A stretch of 64,000 nucleotides of DNA from F0422 sp003992255 (GCF_003992255.1 NZ_RQVA01000006.1:1-64000); one strand, 5' to 3'. Positions 1 to 9,348 are shown, numbered from the stretch's first letter. Program-made: numbers and translations. The notes: generated from the sequence alone by a model not told the origin.

Positions 1-95
1 GGTTTAGCAACTTTCATTATAACAGAGAGCCTTCTTATTTTTTTATTTTTTTGTCACAAATGTATTATACCCTTACACGTTGCCATTCAGAGTAA

Positions 96-1007
96 CTATA
101 TCACTGACTTTCGATTATAACTTGTCACATCAGTGCCAAGTTTTTCATACAATTCTTTTTCAGTAATCTTTCGGTTCCTAAGCGCTTGTAACTCTTTTTT
201 TGTAATACCAATCAGTGCAATGAAGTCCACACGACCATAGGGTGTTTCAAGAGATTGTAAGTCTTTATCTGGAACTGTAATAAATGCAACAATGTTAGAT
301 GTACCTGCAATATCTATACCGACATTTTTCTTTGAGTACATACCTTCCACTAAATAAGTATCTTCATAAGGCTTTACTATACTATTTTCTTGTATAATAT
401 ATTTTGCAAACTTCTGCAAAAGCAAAGCTATATTAAGCAGTTCTTTTTGTTCCTCAGCTTGATCTTTATATTCTCTTTTCTTTAATTTGAAGGTCAATTC
501 CATACCAAATCCACTTTTTGTTTGGTCTTTACTCTCTTTATCATGCAATTCTGTTAATCCATATGTAATGAAGTGAAAATAATCTTCTTCTTTATGTATA
601 CTAATTTTCTCTAAAGGTTCTGTTCCGCCAGATTCCCATGGTACTTTCGGTGTGTAGTATCTTACACTCCACACAGAGGGGTGTATACGTTTTACTTCAT
701 TTTCTATAGCATCCATCCCATAGCGGTGCGTTTCTATAGCAGGAGAAGACTCATTGGACTCACTGGCTTTTTTAGGTGCAATATTAGCAAATTTACTGTT
801 TGGTTTATCCAAATTAAAATCGTACCAAGGGTACCTTATATCATAAGGAATTGTAGTACCAGCATAGTAACTTATTCCTTCCTCCATATTACTAGTTCCA
901 GTGATACCCGTCACCTCATTATCTGCTACACCATTCATAGCAAGAGCTCCAAAGAAGATTTGTCCTATCACAGCTATTAATAGTAACACCTTTTTACATA
1001 CTTTCAT
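96..1007 (-). CDS. Secreted SUFU-domain protein, hypothetical
   Basis: 303 aa. The first 23 residues are a classical signal peptide (Lys-rich start, hydrophobic core, likely cleavage after ALA); there is no lipobox Cys, so a periplasmic or secreted location is inferred. Residues about 95-290 resemble the suppressor-of-fused (SUFU) fold: they share the order and wording of a second protein in this window at 24549-25247 (FGMTELYG there, ITYGLTELHD here; TVYGKTDFLQIVGIT there, TPYGRVDFIALIGIT here). SUFU domains in bacteria are commonly immunity proteins for polymorphic toxins, but a signal peptide is unusual for that job. RBS AAAGGAG lies just before the ATG. Function unknown; family assignment is by comparison of motifs only. 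Confidence 0.7.
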   Translation of the reverse strand: MKVCKKVLLLIAVIGQIFFGALAMNGVADNEVTGITGTSNMEEGISYYAGTTIPYDIRYPWYDFNLDKPNSKFANIAPKKASESNESSPAIETHRYGMDAIENEVKRIHPSVWSVRYYTPKVPWESGGTEPLEKISIHKEEDYFHFITYGLTELHDKESKDQTKSGFGMELTFKLKKREYKDQAEEQKELLNIALLLQKFAKYIIQENSIVKPYEDTYLVEGMYSKKNVGIDIAGTSNIVAFITVPDKDLQSLETPYGRVDFIALIGITKKELQALRNRKITEKELYEKLGTDVTSYNRKSVI

Positions 1008-1146
1008 TGTATCTCCTTTTTCTATACTGACAAAAAATCAGATATATATATTATATCAAACCATTATCTCATTTCCCATGATATCTTTTAATCCTACTAT
1101 TCGTTGTATCAATAGTTCTTCCATGACTTTCATAATGACATAGAGA

Positions 1147-1172
1147 AAAGCAGTCCCATAGGAACTGCCTTT
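1147..1172 (-). terminator. Rho-independent terminator after the hydroxyacid dehydrogenase gene
   Basis: Read on the minus strand, an imperfect hairpin with arms GGCAGTTCC and GGGACTGC is followed by TTTTCTC. It lies about 30 nt beyond the stop codon of the upstream dehydrogenase gene. Confidence 0.6.
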
Positions 1173-1203
1173 CATGAATAACTATTCTATTGTATCGTAT
1201 CAA

Positions 1204-4020
1204 TTATTTAGAACATGCATCTAACAGGTACGCAATGCCAATGAAAGGTATACCAGCACGCTCTCCTAAACCAATTTCACATGTGGAGCTAGAACTTACT
1301 CCTAGAGTTGCTCCGTATTCTTTTACTTCATCCCCTAAATCACGTGTAGCGGAATGGTTCAATTCCGGTGTAAAGAAACCTTTTTGCCCTGCAAAGCCAC
1401 AGCATGCAAAGGATTTAATATTGAATACTTGATCTGTACATGCACGAGCAATGAGTTCAATGTATTTTTCTTTACCTACTTTTTTAATTTTACATTGTTT
1501 GTGAACAATGACACGTTCTTTACATTTCACAATGTCTAATCGTGGCACAATATGTGTATATAAGAATTCAGAAACATCCAAAATTGTTACCGATTTAATA
1601 TGTTTTAAGGCATGTGAGAAACAAGCAGAATGATCAATAACCACTGGATACACACCACCACAGCTTGCTTCTAACAAAGCATTCTCTAAATCACGCAATG
1701 CGCGTTTATCAATATCTTCATAATTTTCAAAGCTTAATCCACAGCATAAGTTTTCAATATGAGGTGGATAAATGACATTGTAATTAGCCTTTTTACATAA
1801 GTTTTCCATAACTTGTTGTAAACTACGAGTATCTTTTTGACCTTGATTTGGTTTAAATGCTCGGTTAGCACATGTACTGAAGTAAACTACATTATCATTA
1901 CCTACTGTATTACGTTGATTTTTTAATGTATGACGATTAGCTTTTGGCAATGTAGTAGGTGCATATGGAGTAATTCCAGTTAATTCATGAGCTCCTTTAG
2001 TAATCTTAGAAATTAATTTTTGAGTCAGAACTTTACCAGCTGCACCACCTAATGTAACCCCCATACGAGCTGCTGCCAAAGTTGCTGGGAAGTTATCATA
2101 AATGGCTTCTGCAATACCATGACCTTTTGCAGTCACTTTACGAACAGATAAAGCAATTTGTGCTGTATCAATACCTAGTGGACATAACATAGAACACATA
2201 GAACATGCCGCACATGTATCGACACCATAATATTGATAACCTTCTGCCAATGCATCTGCTTCTGCATGTTTACCTTCTTGACGCAAACGAGTTTCTTCAC
2301 GAACTAATGAGATACGTTGACGAGGGGTCAATGTAATATTTTTAGATGGACAGTTTTTCTCACAGAATCCACATTCAATACACATATTGAACAATGGATC
2401 GATAGCTACCATCGCTTTTAGGTTCTTTTTATATACATCTGGGTCATCTGTAATGATAACATCAGGGTTGATTAAATAATTAGGGTCAAATAATTCTTTG
2501 ATGCGGCGATTTACTTGGTATGCTTTCACACCCCACTCTAATTCTACGAATGGAGCCACCATACGACCAGTACCGTGTTCCGCTTTGATACTACCTTCAA
2601 GGGCTGCCACGCGTTCAGCCATTTCTTTCACTAGTCCACTGAAATTATCTCGTTCTCTAGGATCGTTCAAATCTGGAGTGATGATAAAGTGTACGTTACC
2701 ACTTAACGCATGACCGAAGATGATACCATTATCCATAAAGTCATAGGTATGGAACAATTCAGTGATCATTTCAATACCTTTTACGAAGTCTTCGATTTTA
2801 AAGCATACGTCTTCGGTAATAACTGTAGAGCCCGATTTACGTTGGCCAGCGGCGATTGGTAACAAGCCTTTACGGATATACCACCAAGAATTATATTCTG
2901 CTGGATCTGTGGAATACAAGCTCGGAATAATAGTTGGAATATCTTTTAATTGATTTTTAATATATTCTACTTGTTCAGCTAATTCTTGTTCATTATTACT
3001 TTCAGATTGGAACAAAATACAGCTAGTTCCCTCAGGTACCCCACGTACGAAATCAGGCACTTGCTCAAGGTTTTGTACACTCTTCAAGCTAAGGTAATCC
3101 ATCATTTCCGCAGATACAACGTATTTACGACCCATGTTAGCTAAGGTAACAACCGCACGAGATGCATCGGATAATTCTTTGTAGAATACAAGACCGCAGG
3201 CTTTGAATTTTTTGTCTTCTACTGTGTTATACACCACTTCGGATACAAAGCCTAATGTACCTTCAGAACCGATGAAGATGTGGTTTAAAATATCTACGAT
3301 ATCTTCAAAGTCAACTAAGGTATTAATGGAATAGCCTGTTGTATTTTTAATTTTAAATTTGCGTTGGATTAATTCCACTAATTCAGGGTCATCAAAAATC
3401 CATTGGCGAAGATCTAATAAACCTTTCACAAGATCTGCACGAGATGTTAAGAAGGATTTCACACTAGCTGGGTCGCTGGTATCTAAAATAGTGCCATCCA
3501 CTAGTACCACACGAACAGATTTCACTGTTTGATAAGAGTTTTCTACGGTACCACAGCACATACCAGAGGAATTATTGTTGAAAATACCACCTACTAATGC
3601 ACTGGCAATAGTAGCTGGATCGGGACCAATTTTACGACCGTAAGGAAGTAATTTTTCATTTGCATCAGAGCCAATAACACCGCAGTCACAGCGCAACGCT
3701 TTGCCACCATCAAGAACTTCCATCTGTTTAAATCCATCGTTTGCAACAATTAATACATTATCACTGGATGCTTGACCAGATAAAGAAGTTCCTGCTGCTC
3801 TAAATGTAACTGGTGTACCATATCGATTCGCCAATTCTAATAAACGAACCACTTCTGCTTCATTGTTTGCTTTCACCACAACTTCTGGCACATAGGAATA
3901 ACAAGACGCATCGACACCATAGGCATAGCGGTGTAAGAAGTCTGTAAATACTCTGTCAGGACAAATCGTAGCTGCCTCAGTAGCAAATGAGGAAAAATCG
4001 TAACGTAACGGTGCTTTCAT
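1204..4020 (-). CDS. FAD/Fe-S D-2-hydroxyacid dehydrogenase (D-lactate dehydrogenase, Dld-II/YdiJ-like)
   Basis: 938 aa from an ATG preceded by AGGAGGTCC; an upstream in-frame ATG lacks this site. Order of parts: FAD-binding PCMH domain (about residues 40-270, with a Gly-rich GTSLSGQ segment), FAD-oxidase C-terminal domain (to about 530), two 4Fe-4S Cys clusters (CIECGFCEKNCP, then CAACSMCSMLCP), and two CCG heterodisulfide-reductase-like motifs (CCGLSFENYE, CCGFAGQKGF). This all-in-one layout is that of quinone-linked D-lactate dehydrogenase Dld-II and of E. coli YdiJ, which oxidises D-2-hydroxyglutarate. Likely a cytoplasmic-face enzyme passing electrons to quinone. Given the probable lactate-fermenting host, D-lactate is the favoured substrate, but sequence alone does not decide between D-lactate and D-2-hydroxyglutarate. 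Monocistronic, with its own terminator. Confidence 0.85.
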   Translation of the reverse strand: MKAPLRYDFSSFATEAATICPDRVFTDFLHRYAYGVDASCYSYVPEVVVKANNEAEVVRLLELANRYGTPVTFRAAGTSLSGQASSDNVLIVANDGFKQMEVLDGGKALRCDCGVIGSDANEKLLPYGRKIGPDPATIASALVGGIFNNNSSGMCCGTVENSYQTVKSVRVVLVDGTILDTSDPASVKSFLTSRADLVKGLLDLRQWIFDDPELVELIQRKFKIKNTTGYSINTLVDFEDIVDILNHIFIGSEGTLGFVSEVVYNTVEDKKFKACGLVFYKELSDASRAVVTLANMGRKYVVSAEMMDYLSLKSVQNLEQVPDFVRGVPEGTSCILFQSESNNEQELAEQVEYIKNQLKDIPTIIPSLYSTDPAEYNSWWYIRKGLLPIAAGQRKSGSTVITEDVCFKIEDFVKGIEMITELFHTYDFMDNGIIFGHALSGNVHFIITPDLNDPRERDNFSGLVKEMAERVAALEGSIKAEHGTGRMVAPFVELEWGVKAYQVNRRIKELFDPNYLINPDVIITDDPDVYKKNLKAMVAIDPLFNMCIECGFCEKNCPSKNITLTPRQRISLVREETRLRQEGKHAEADALAEGYQYYGVDTCAACSMCSMLCPLGIDTAQIALSVRKVTAKGHGIAEAIYDNFPATLAAARMGVTLGGAAGKVLTQKLISKITKGAHELTGITPYAPTTLPKANRHTLKNQRNTVGNDNVVYFSTCANRAFKPNQGQKDTRSLQQVMENLCKKANYNVIYPPHIENLCCGLSFENYEDIDKRALRDLENALLEASCGGVYPVVIDHSACFSHALKHIKSVTILDVSEFLYTHIVPRLDIVKCKERVIVHKQCKIKKVGKEKYIELIARACTDQVFNIKSFACCGFAGQKGFFTPELNHSATRDLGDEVKEYGATLGVSSSSTCEIGLGERAGIPFIGIAYLLDACSK

Positions 4021-4189
4021 AATAGGACCTCCTAGCATTACTGCATGTATCAATCTTCACAATATTGAACCACTTGTTCAAAAAATCATAGAACACTATG
4101 TTATATCTATAGCTTATCATATATTTAATACTAAGTAAAATCTTTAATAATTTTTTATAATTATTGCTATTACCAAAAATCATAATAAA

Positions 4190-4218
4190 TTTACAAAATT
4201 ATTTTTTTCTTATATAAT
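4190..4218 (+). promoter_or_regulatory. Sigma-70 type promoter of the speD-like gene
   Basis: TTTACA at 4190-4195, 17-nt spacer, TATAAT at 4213-4218. The predicted start of transcription (about 4225) lies only a few nt before the first in-frame ATG (4229), which favours the second ATG at 4247 as the true start. Confidence 0.75.
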
Positions 4219-4246
4219 AGATAAGGAAATGAAAGTAGGTGACAAA

Positions 4247-4741
4247 ATGCACGTATTAGGGGAACATGTATTAATCGATTTATATTCATGCATTGACGAA
4301 AAAATAGAATCTCCCGCTATTTTACAAGAAGCCATTGTGAATGCCCTGGCTATTACAAATCAAAGAGTAGAAGAAATTAACTGCCAAATTTTAGATGACG
4401 AAATTTTCTTAGTTGCAGTATCTCACCACTGCCATGTCATTCTTCATGCCTATCCACAAATTGGTTATGTAGCAGCAGATATTTATACATTTGAACGATC
4501 TGTAGAAACAAAAGTTATTATGAAAGAACTACAACGCTCTGTAGGATCTGAAAAAGTAAAAGCTACTAGTATTCGTCGTGGTGACTTTGGCAATGAACGA
4601 GATATGAAACCTCGTAAACAATCTTCATTAACTACTATGGGGCGAGTAACACGTACTCGAACTCGCTTGACAAAAACAGGTAAGAACATCACTAGCAAAG
4701 GAGTAAATGCTCTAAAAAAAGTGATGGGTACAAAAAAATAA
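4247..4741 (+). CDS. SpeD-like protein lacking the catalytic residues, basic C-terminal tail
   Basis: 164 aa. Start chosen at ATG 4247 (AGGTGA 4 nt upstream); an ATG 18 nt earlier is too close to the predicted transcript start. Residues 4-110 align with bacterial S-adenosylmethionine decarboxylase (SpeD): LGEHVLIDLYSC at the N-terminus and HVILHAYPQIGY around the active site. Known SpeD features: a Ser that self-cleaves to the pyruvoyl group in the ESHLTIH motif, a processing His, an active-site Cys in FTCG and a Glu in WPEYGY. Here they read Cys62, His67, Phe82 and Gln71, so only His is kept. The last 45 residues are strongly basic (Lys/Arg/Thr-rich) and absent from normal SpeD. I infer a protein that is not an ordinary AdoMet decarboxylase; Cys could conceivably still self-process. 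No spermidine synthase gene is nearby. Confidence 0.75.
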   Translation: MHVLGEHVLIDLYSCIDEKIESPAILQEAIVNALAITNQRVEEINCQILDDEIFLVAVSHHCHVILHAYPQIGYVAADIYTFERSVETKVIMKELQRSVGSEKVKATSIRRGDFGNERDMKPRKQSSLTTMGRVTRTRTRLTKTGKNITSKGVNALKKVMGTKK

Positions 4742-4754
4742 TATCGAACATAGA

Positions 4755-4790
4755 AACGGCTAGTTACTCATGGAAACTAGCCGTTATTTT
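4755..4790 (+). terminator. Rho-independent terminator of the speD-like gene
   Basis: Perfect 11-bp stem AACGGCTAGTT / AACTAGCCGTT with a 9-nt loop, followed by ATTTTG, 13 nt after the stop codon. Confidence 0.85.
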
Positions 4791-4817
4791 GTTCGGTATT
4801 ATAAAATTGATAGATAA

Positions 4818-4856
4818 AAGGCTGAGTCTAAATATATTCTATCTAGATTCAGCCTT
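4818..4856 (-). terminator. Rho-independent terminator after the leuS-dCMP deaminase operon
   Basis: Minus-strand hairpin AAGGCTGAATCTA / TAGACTCAGCCTT (13 bp with a G-U pair), followed by TTATC. It lies 25 nt past the deaminase stop codon. Confidence 0.75.
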
Positions 4857-4880
4857 ATAATATGTGATTAGACTATTCAA

Positions 4881-5360
4881 TTATAGCTGCAATGATAAGT
4901 GTCTACCACTTGGCTCATAGGCAGTAATAGTAACACCGGCAGTTTGAAATAACCGTTTTGATGCTTGCACTTCCCGAGTATCCTTGTAATCATCGCGCCA
5001 ATAAATGACTTCTTTAATACCACTTTGAATGATAGCTTTTGCACATTCATTACAAGGGAACAAGGTGACATAGATTTTGCTGCCTTCTAAAGAACCGCCT
5101 CGATAATTTAAAATCGCATTCAGTTCACTATGAACAATATAAAAGTATTTATTGTCTTCTTCACGATTACGATTCCAAGAAAACTCATCATCATCACAAC
5201 CTAAAGGCATACCGTTGTAACCGATAGATAAAATTTTATTATCATCGCTAACAATACAAGCCCCAACTTGTGTATTGGGATCTTTGGAACGCTGCCCTGC
5301 AAGCATAGCAACGCCCATAAAGTATTCATCCCAACTAATATAGTCCTTGCGCTTTTCCAT
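4881..5360 (-). CDS. dCMP deaminase family protein (ComEB-like)
   Basis: 159 aa, normal for the family. It carries both zinc signatures of the cytidine/deoxycytidylate deaminase fold: the HSE motif (VHSELNAI, about residues 76-83) and PCNEC (about 102-106). The N-terminal WDEYFMGVAMLAGQRSKDP and the NTQVGACIV segment are typical of deoxycytidylate deaminases, which convert dCMP to dUMP for dTMP synthesis. The start is preceded by GAGG and lies 13 nt after the leuS stop, so both genes probably share one transcript. ComEB homologues were first noted at competence loci in Bacillus, but no comEA or comEC is seen here; a nucleotide metabolism role is favoured. Confidence 0.88.
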   Translation of the reverse strand: MEKRKDYISWDEYFMGVAMLAGQRSKDPNTQVGACIVSDDNKILSIGYNGMPLGCDDDEFSWNRNREEDNKYFYIVHSELNAILNYRGGSLEGSKIYVTLFPCNECAKAIIQSGIKEVIYWRDDYKDTREVQASKRLFQTAGVTITAYEPSGRHLSLQL

Positions 5361-5373
5361 GGGGAACCTCGAC

Positions 5374-7842
5374 TTATTTTACGACAATATTAATTAATTT
5401 TTTAGGTACTACAATGACTTTTACAACAGTTTTACCTTCTGTAAATTCTTGTACACGTGGTAATGCTTTCGCTGCTGCTTCTAATTCTTCTTTAGATACA
5501 GATACTGATACAGTCAATTTATCACGCACTTTACCATTCACTTGGACAGCGACTTCTACTTCATCTACTACAAGTGCAGATTCTTCATAAGTAGGCCAAG
5601 AAGCCGCATGAACAGAACCTTCAAATCCACATTCATGCCAAATTTCTTCTGTAATATGTGGTACAAATGGCGCTAACAATAATGTTAATTTTTCAACTAA
5701 TTCTTTTGCTAAATCGCTTTGTACTGTGTCATGACTATCTTTAAATTGGTACATAGCATTTACCAACTCCATAACAGTGCTGATGGCTGTATTAAAATTG
5801 AATTTACCATCTAAGTCTTCTGTTACTTTTTTGATAGCACGATGTAATTCACGGCGTAATGCTGTTTCGTCTTTGGATAAGCTATCATGATGACCAGCCG
5901 CACCTAATTGTTGATATGTATCGATGATACGCCATACACGACCTAAGAAACGATAGGAACCTTCTACGCCTTGGTCACTCCAATCAAGGTCACGATCTAC
6001 TGGTGCTGCGAATAAAATAAATAAACGAGCTGTATCGGCACCATATTTCGCAATGATTTCTTCTGGAGATACTACATTGCCTTTAGATTTAGACATCTTA
6101 GAGCCTTCTTTTAACACCATGCCTTGTGTTAATAAAGCTTTGAATGGTTCGTCCACTTCTACTAAACCAATGTCATGTAATACTTTGACAAAGAAACGAG
6201 CATATAATAAATGCAAGATAGCGTGTTCAATACCACCAATATATTGGTCAACATTCATCCAATATTTAGCAATTTCTTTATTGAATACTTCTTTATCATT
6301 ACGTGCATCTGCATAGCGTAAGAAATACCAAGAAGAATCAATAAATGTATCCATTGTATCAATTTCACGACGAGCAGGACCTCCACAACATGGGCAGGTA
6401 GTATGTAAGAAACTTTCCGATGTTGCCAATGGAGAAATAGCACCACCATCAAAGGATACGTCTTCTGGAAGTTTTACTGGCAATTGATCTTCTGGGACTA
6501 ATTGTTCTCCACATTTGTCACAATATACCACAGGAATTGGACAACCCCAATAACGTTGGCGAGAAATCAACCAATCACGCAGGCGGAAGTTTACAGTTTT
6601 ACGACCTGTGCCCTGTTCAGTGAAATAATCACCTAATGCTTGACGAGCTTCTTCAGAAGTTTTACCACTGAAGTCACCAGAGTTCACCAATACACCATCT
6701 TCTGTAAATGCTGTATCTAAAGAGGCAAAATCTAAATCTTGAGCACTGTTTTGTATCACCCAATTGATCGGTAAGTCATATTTTTTTGCAAAGGCATAGT
6801 CTCTTTCATCATGTGCAGGAACACCCATGACAGCACCTGTGCCATAATCTGCTAATACATAGTTAGCAATCCAAATTGGCACTTCTTTGCCAGTGATAGG
6901 ATGTGTCGCATAAGAGCCTGTGAACATACCTACTTTTTCAGCTTCTGTAGATGTACGCTCAATATCACTTTGATTGCGCAATGTTTCAATAAACGATTCT
7001 AACTCTGCTTTATTAGCAGCATCCTGGATCAATTCTTTTACATATGGATGCTCAGGTGCCAACACCACATAGGATACACCAAATAAAGTATCTACTCGCG
7101 TTGTGTACACTTCAAATGATTTATCAATTTTAGGCACATGGAATGCAAATTGCGTACCTTCACTACGACCAATCCAGTTGCGTTGCATTGCTTTTACGCG
7201 ATCTGGCCATTGGTCTAATGTGTCTAAATCTTCTAGCAAACGATCTGCATAATCAGTGATTTTTAAGAACCATTGTTTCAAGTCCTTTTTCACCACATCA
7301 TTATCACAGCGCCAGCATTTACCATCGATAACTTGTTCATTCGCTAATACTGTATGATCGTGTTCACACCAGTTTACTTTGGCTTCTTTTTTATAGGCTA
7401 ACCCTTGTTTATAAAATTGTTGGAATAACCATTGTGTCCAGCGATAGTAATCTTCTTTACACGTCGCAACTTCACGGCCCCAATCATAAGATAAACCCAA
7501 TTCTTTTTGTTGACGTGTCATGTTGGCAATATTATCTAATGTCCAATCTTTTGGAGATACACCATGTTTAATCGCTGCATTTTCCGCAGGCATACCAAAT
7601 GCATCCCATCCCATTGGATGTAATACATTAAAACCACGCATTTTTTTGAAACGCGCTACCACATCACCAATCGAATAATTACGCACATGTCCCATATGTA
7701 AATTGCCAGATGGATAAGGGAACATCTCTAACACATAGTATTTTTCTTTACTAGGATCATATTCCGTTTTAAAAACACCTGATTCTTCCCAATATGTTTG
7801 CCATTTCTTTTCAATATCTTGTGCCACGTATTTCTCGTACAT
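5374..7842 (-). CDS. leuS: Leucine--tRNA ligase
   Basis: 822 aa from the ATG (MYEKYVAQDI) preceded by GAGGAGG; an in-frame ATG 15 nt upstream has no good ribosome site. Class I aminoacyl-tRNA synthetase: HIGH motif as HMGH (PSGNLHMGHVRNYS, about residue 45), the CP1 editing domain with GTGAVMGVPAHDERD (about 340), a zinc-ribbon-like cluster CDKCGEQ...CPCCGGPARREID, KMSKS motif as KMSKSKGNVVSP (about 570), then the anticodon-binding helical domain and a short C-terminal domain. Charges tRNA-Leu in the cytoplasm and hydrolyses mischarged products. Followed by the deaminase gene 13 nt later. Confidence 0.97.
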   Translation of the reverse strand: MYEKYVAQDIEKKWQTYWEESGVFKTEYDPSKEKYYVLEMFPYPSGNLHMGHVRNYSIGDVVARFKKMRGFNVLHPMGWDAFGMPAENAAIKHGVSPKDWTLDNIANMTRQQKELGLSYDWGREVATCKEDYYRWTQWLFQQFYKQGLAYKKEAKVNWCEHDHTVLANEQVIDGKCWRCDNDVVKKDLKQWFLKITDYADRLLEDLDTLDQWPDRVKAMQRNWIGRSEGTQFAFHVPKIDKSFEVYTTRVDTLFGVSYVVLAPEHPYVKELIQDAANKAELESFIETLRNQSDIERTSTEAEKVGMFTGSYATHPITGKEVPIWIANYVLADYGTGAVMGVPAHDERDYAFAKKYDLPINWVIQNSAQDLDFASLDTAFTEDGVLVNSGDFSGKTSEEARQALGDYFTEQGTGRKTVNFRLRDWLISRQRYWGCPIPVVYCDKCGEQLVPEDQLPVKLPEDVSFDGGAISPLATSESFLHTTCPCCGGPARREIDTMDTFIDSSWYFLRYADARNDKEVFNKEIAKYWMNVDQYIGGIEHAILHLLYARFFVKVLHDIGLVEVDEPFKALLTQGMVLKEGSKMSKSKGNVVSPEEIIAKYGADTARLFILFAAPVDRDLDWSDQGVEGSYRFLGRVWRIIDTYQQLGAAGHHDSLSKDETALRRELHRAIKKVTEDLDGKFNFNTAISTVMELVNAMYQFKDSHDTVQSDLAKELVEKLTLLLAPFVPHITEEIWHECGFEGSVHAASWPTYEESALVVDEVEVAVQVNGKVRDKLTVSVSVSKEELEAAAKALPRVQEFTEGKTVVKVIVVPKKLINIVVK

Positions 7843-7929
7843 GCTATGCCTCCTCATTCGTATGATTTATTACATTTAAGTATACTCCAATTATCGCCTA
7901 ATATGCAAAGACTTTTTATAAGCCACAGC

Positions 7930-9348
7930 TTATTTCCTTTTAAATGTTAATACTACTTCTTTACCATCTTTTACAATCGTCGTAGAACGTGTTCCTGTGC
8001 TATCCTTTACATCTTCTTGCTTATCTTTTTGTTTCTTGTCTTTTTTCTTATCTTTTTTATCTTTCTTACTTTTAGATGCTTTTGTCTTTGTTTCTTGTTT
8101 TTCTAGCTTTTCCGAAGTACTAGGTTCAATCTGTTTCACACCATCTTTGTGATACACGCTATCTAACGCATAACTAATAACCGGCCATGCTTCTGGTGAT
8201 TCAAATCCTTTCCTCCAAGCGGCTACACCAGCTAAATTAAGATCATTCACGATTGACATTTTATAACTTAATGATTGAGGATCTTCAAACCAAATTTTAG
8301 TAATTGACCCTTCATATGGTTTTGTTTCATCGTATATACCATATGTCCCATTCATATTAGTGAAAGTTACATAATTAGCTTTTAGACTATCATCCCAACG
8401 TATTGCCTCTTTAAAAGTTTCTTCTAATGCTAATGCTTTCGTCATAGCCAAAGTTTTACCTTTAGCTTTTCCTTGCCAAGAACCTTTTACCGGAATCGTC
8501 CATTCTCTCATGTAAAATGGCACCCCTAAGATAAGTTTTGAGTTAGGTACTTCCGACAATACTGTTTCTGCATGGTTTCGAACCCATGGATAGGATGCTA
8601 CTGGCCCTGCCTTATCACTGGATGCCCAAGTTTCATCATAGGCCATGAGTATCACATAATCTACGGAGTCCGCGTAGCTTTTACGATCATAGGACTTAGA
8701 CCAATTCTCACTGTCTGAATATCCTGTAATATCAATGGATGAATATAAATTATTATTACGTAATCCTTTGGCCAGAAAATCAACAAACTTTGCCATCTGC
8801 GCTTTATCTTTATAATGGATATTTTCAAAGTCAAAATTGTACCCATCATATCCATATTCAACAGCATAATTCACAAGCCCTTGCTTATACCGTTCCCATA
8901 GAGATTCATTTTTTAATATTTTACTTGTCAAGTCAGGATTAAACTGATTTGTAATTAAGGGCCATACTCGATATCCTTTGTTCGTGTATTCTTTGACATA
9001 TTCATAGGATAACTTAGAACTTGCTTTTAATCCTTTTAGATCCAATTCAAACCAACTAGGCGAGATAATGGATGTGCCAGACTGTACATACTTATCTTCA
9101 TACTTAGGTTCAGATACAAAAGGATCAAATACTATCGTAATCGGCAATGTTATCTCTTGTCTTGCAGGAACATGCAACATAGGTCCCTTATATTGTACAT
9201 CCTTAACATCTGTTCCTACTTGTACAGTTTCGCGTGAAGCTTGTCCGTAAGGAATATGAATCATTGCTTCTACTTGATGATACATTCCAACTATAGTCCA
9301 AAGAGATATACTTAATATGACACTTTTTATACACTGTACATGTTTCAT
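7930..9348 (-). CDS. Glycoside hydrolase family 18 protein (YaaH/SleL-like), secreted or membrane-tethered
   Basis: 472 aa. Start set at the ATG preceded by AGGAGC, 18 nt inside the longest frame. Residues 1-30 form an N-terminal hydrophobic signal or anchor. Residues about 65-400 are a GH18 barrel with the catalytic motif DGYNFDFE (Asp168, Asp173, Glu175 as acid/base), followed by VDYVILMAYDE and a Trp-rich strand (AAWRKGFESPEAW). Bacterial relatives of this shape (YaaH, SleL, YdhD) cut N-acetylglucosaminyl bonds in peptidoglycan, so cell-wall remodelling is inferred; spore roles need not apply. The C-terminal about 60 residues are a low-complexity Lys/Asp tail (KKDKKDKKKDKKQKDK). A very similar tail is on the PBP1A-like protein at 57034. 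Confidence 0.85.
   Translation of the reverse strand: MKHVQCIKSVILSISLWTIVGMYHQVEAMIHIPYGQASRETVQVGTDVKDVQYKGPMLHVPARQEITLPITIVFDPFVSEPKYEDKYVQSGTSIISPSWFELDLKGLKASSKLSYEYVKEYTNKGYRVWPLITNQFNPDLTSKILKNESLWERYKQGLVNYAVEYGYDGYNFDFENIHYKDKAQMAKFVDFLAKGLRNNNLYSSIDITGYSDSENWSKSYDRKSYADSVDYVILMAYDETWASSDKAGPVASYPWVRNHAETVLSEVPNSKLILGVPFYMREWTIPVKGSWQGKAKGKTLAMTKALALEETFKEAIRWDDSLKANYVTFTNMNGTYGIYDETKPYEGSITKIWFEDPQSLSYKMSIVNDLNLAGVAAWRKGFESPEAWPVISYALDSVYHKDGVKQIEPSTSEKLEKQETKTKASKSKKDKKDKKKDKKQKDKQEDVKDSTGTRSTTIVKDGKEVVLTFKRK

Noticed and set aside
4229..4246. Earlier start for the speD-like gene
   Set aside because: It would lie about 4 nt from the predicted transcript start and lacks a spaced ribosome site, whereas ATG 4247 has AGGTGA.
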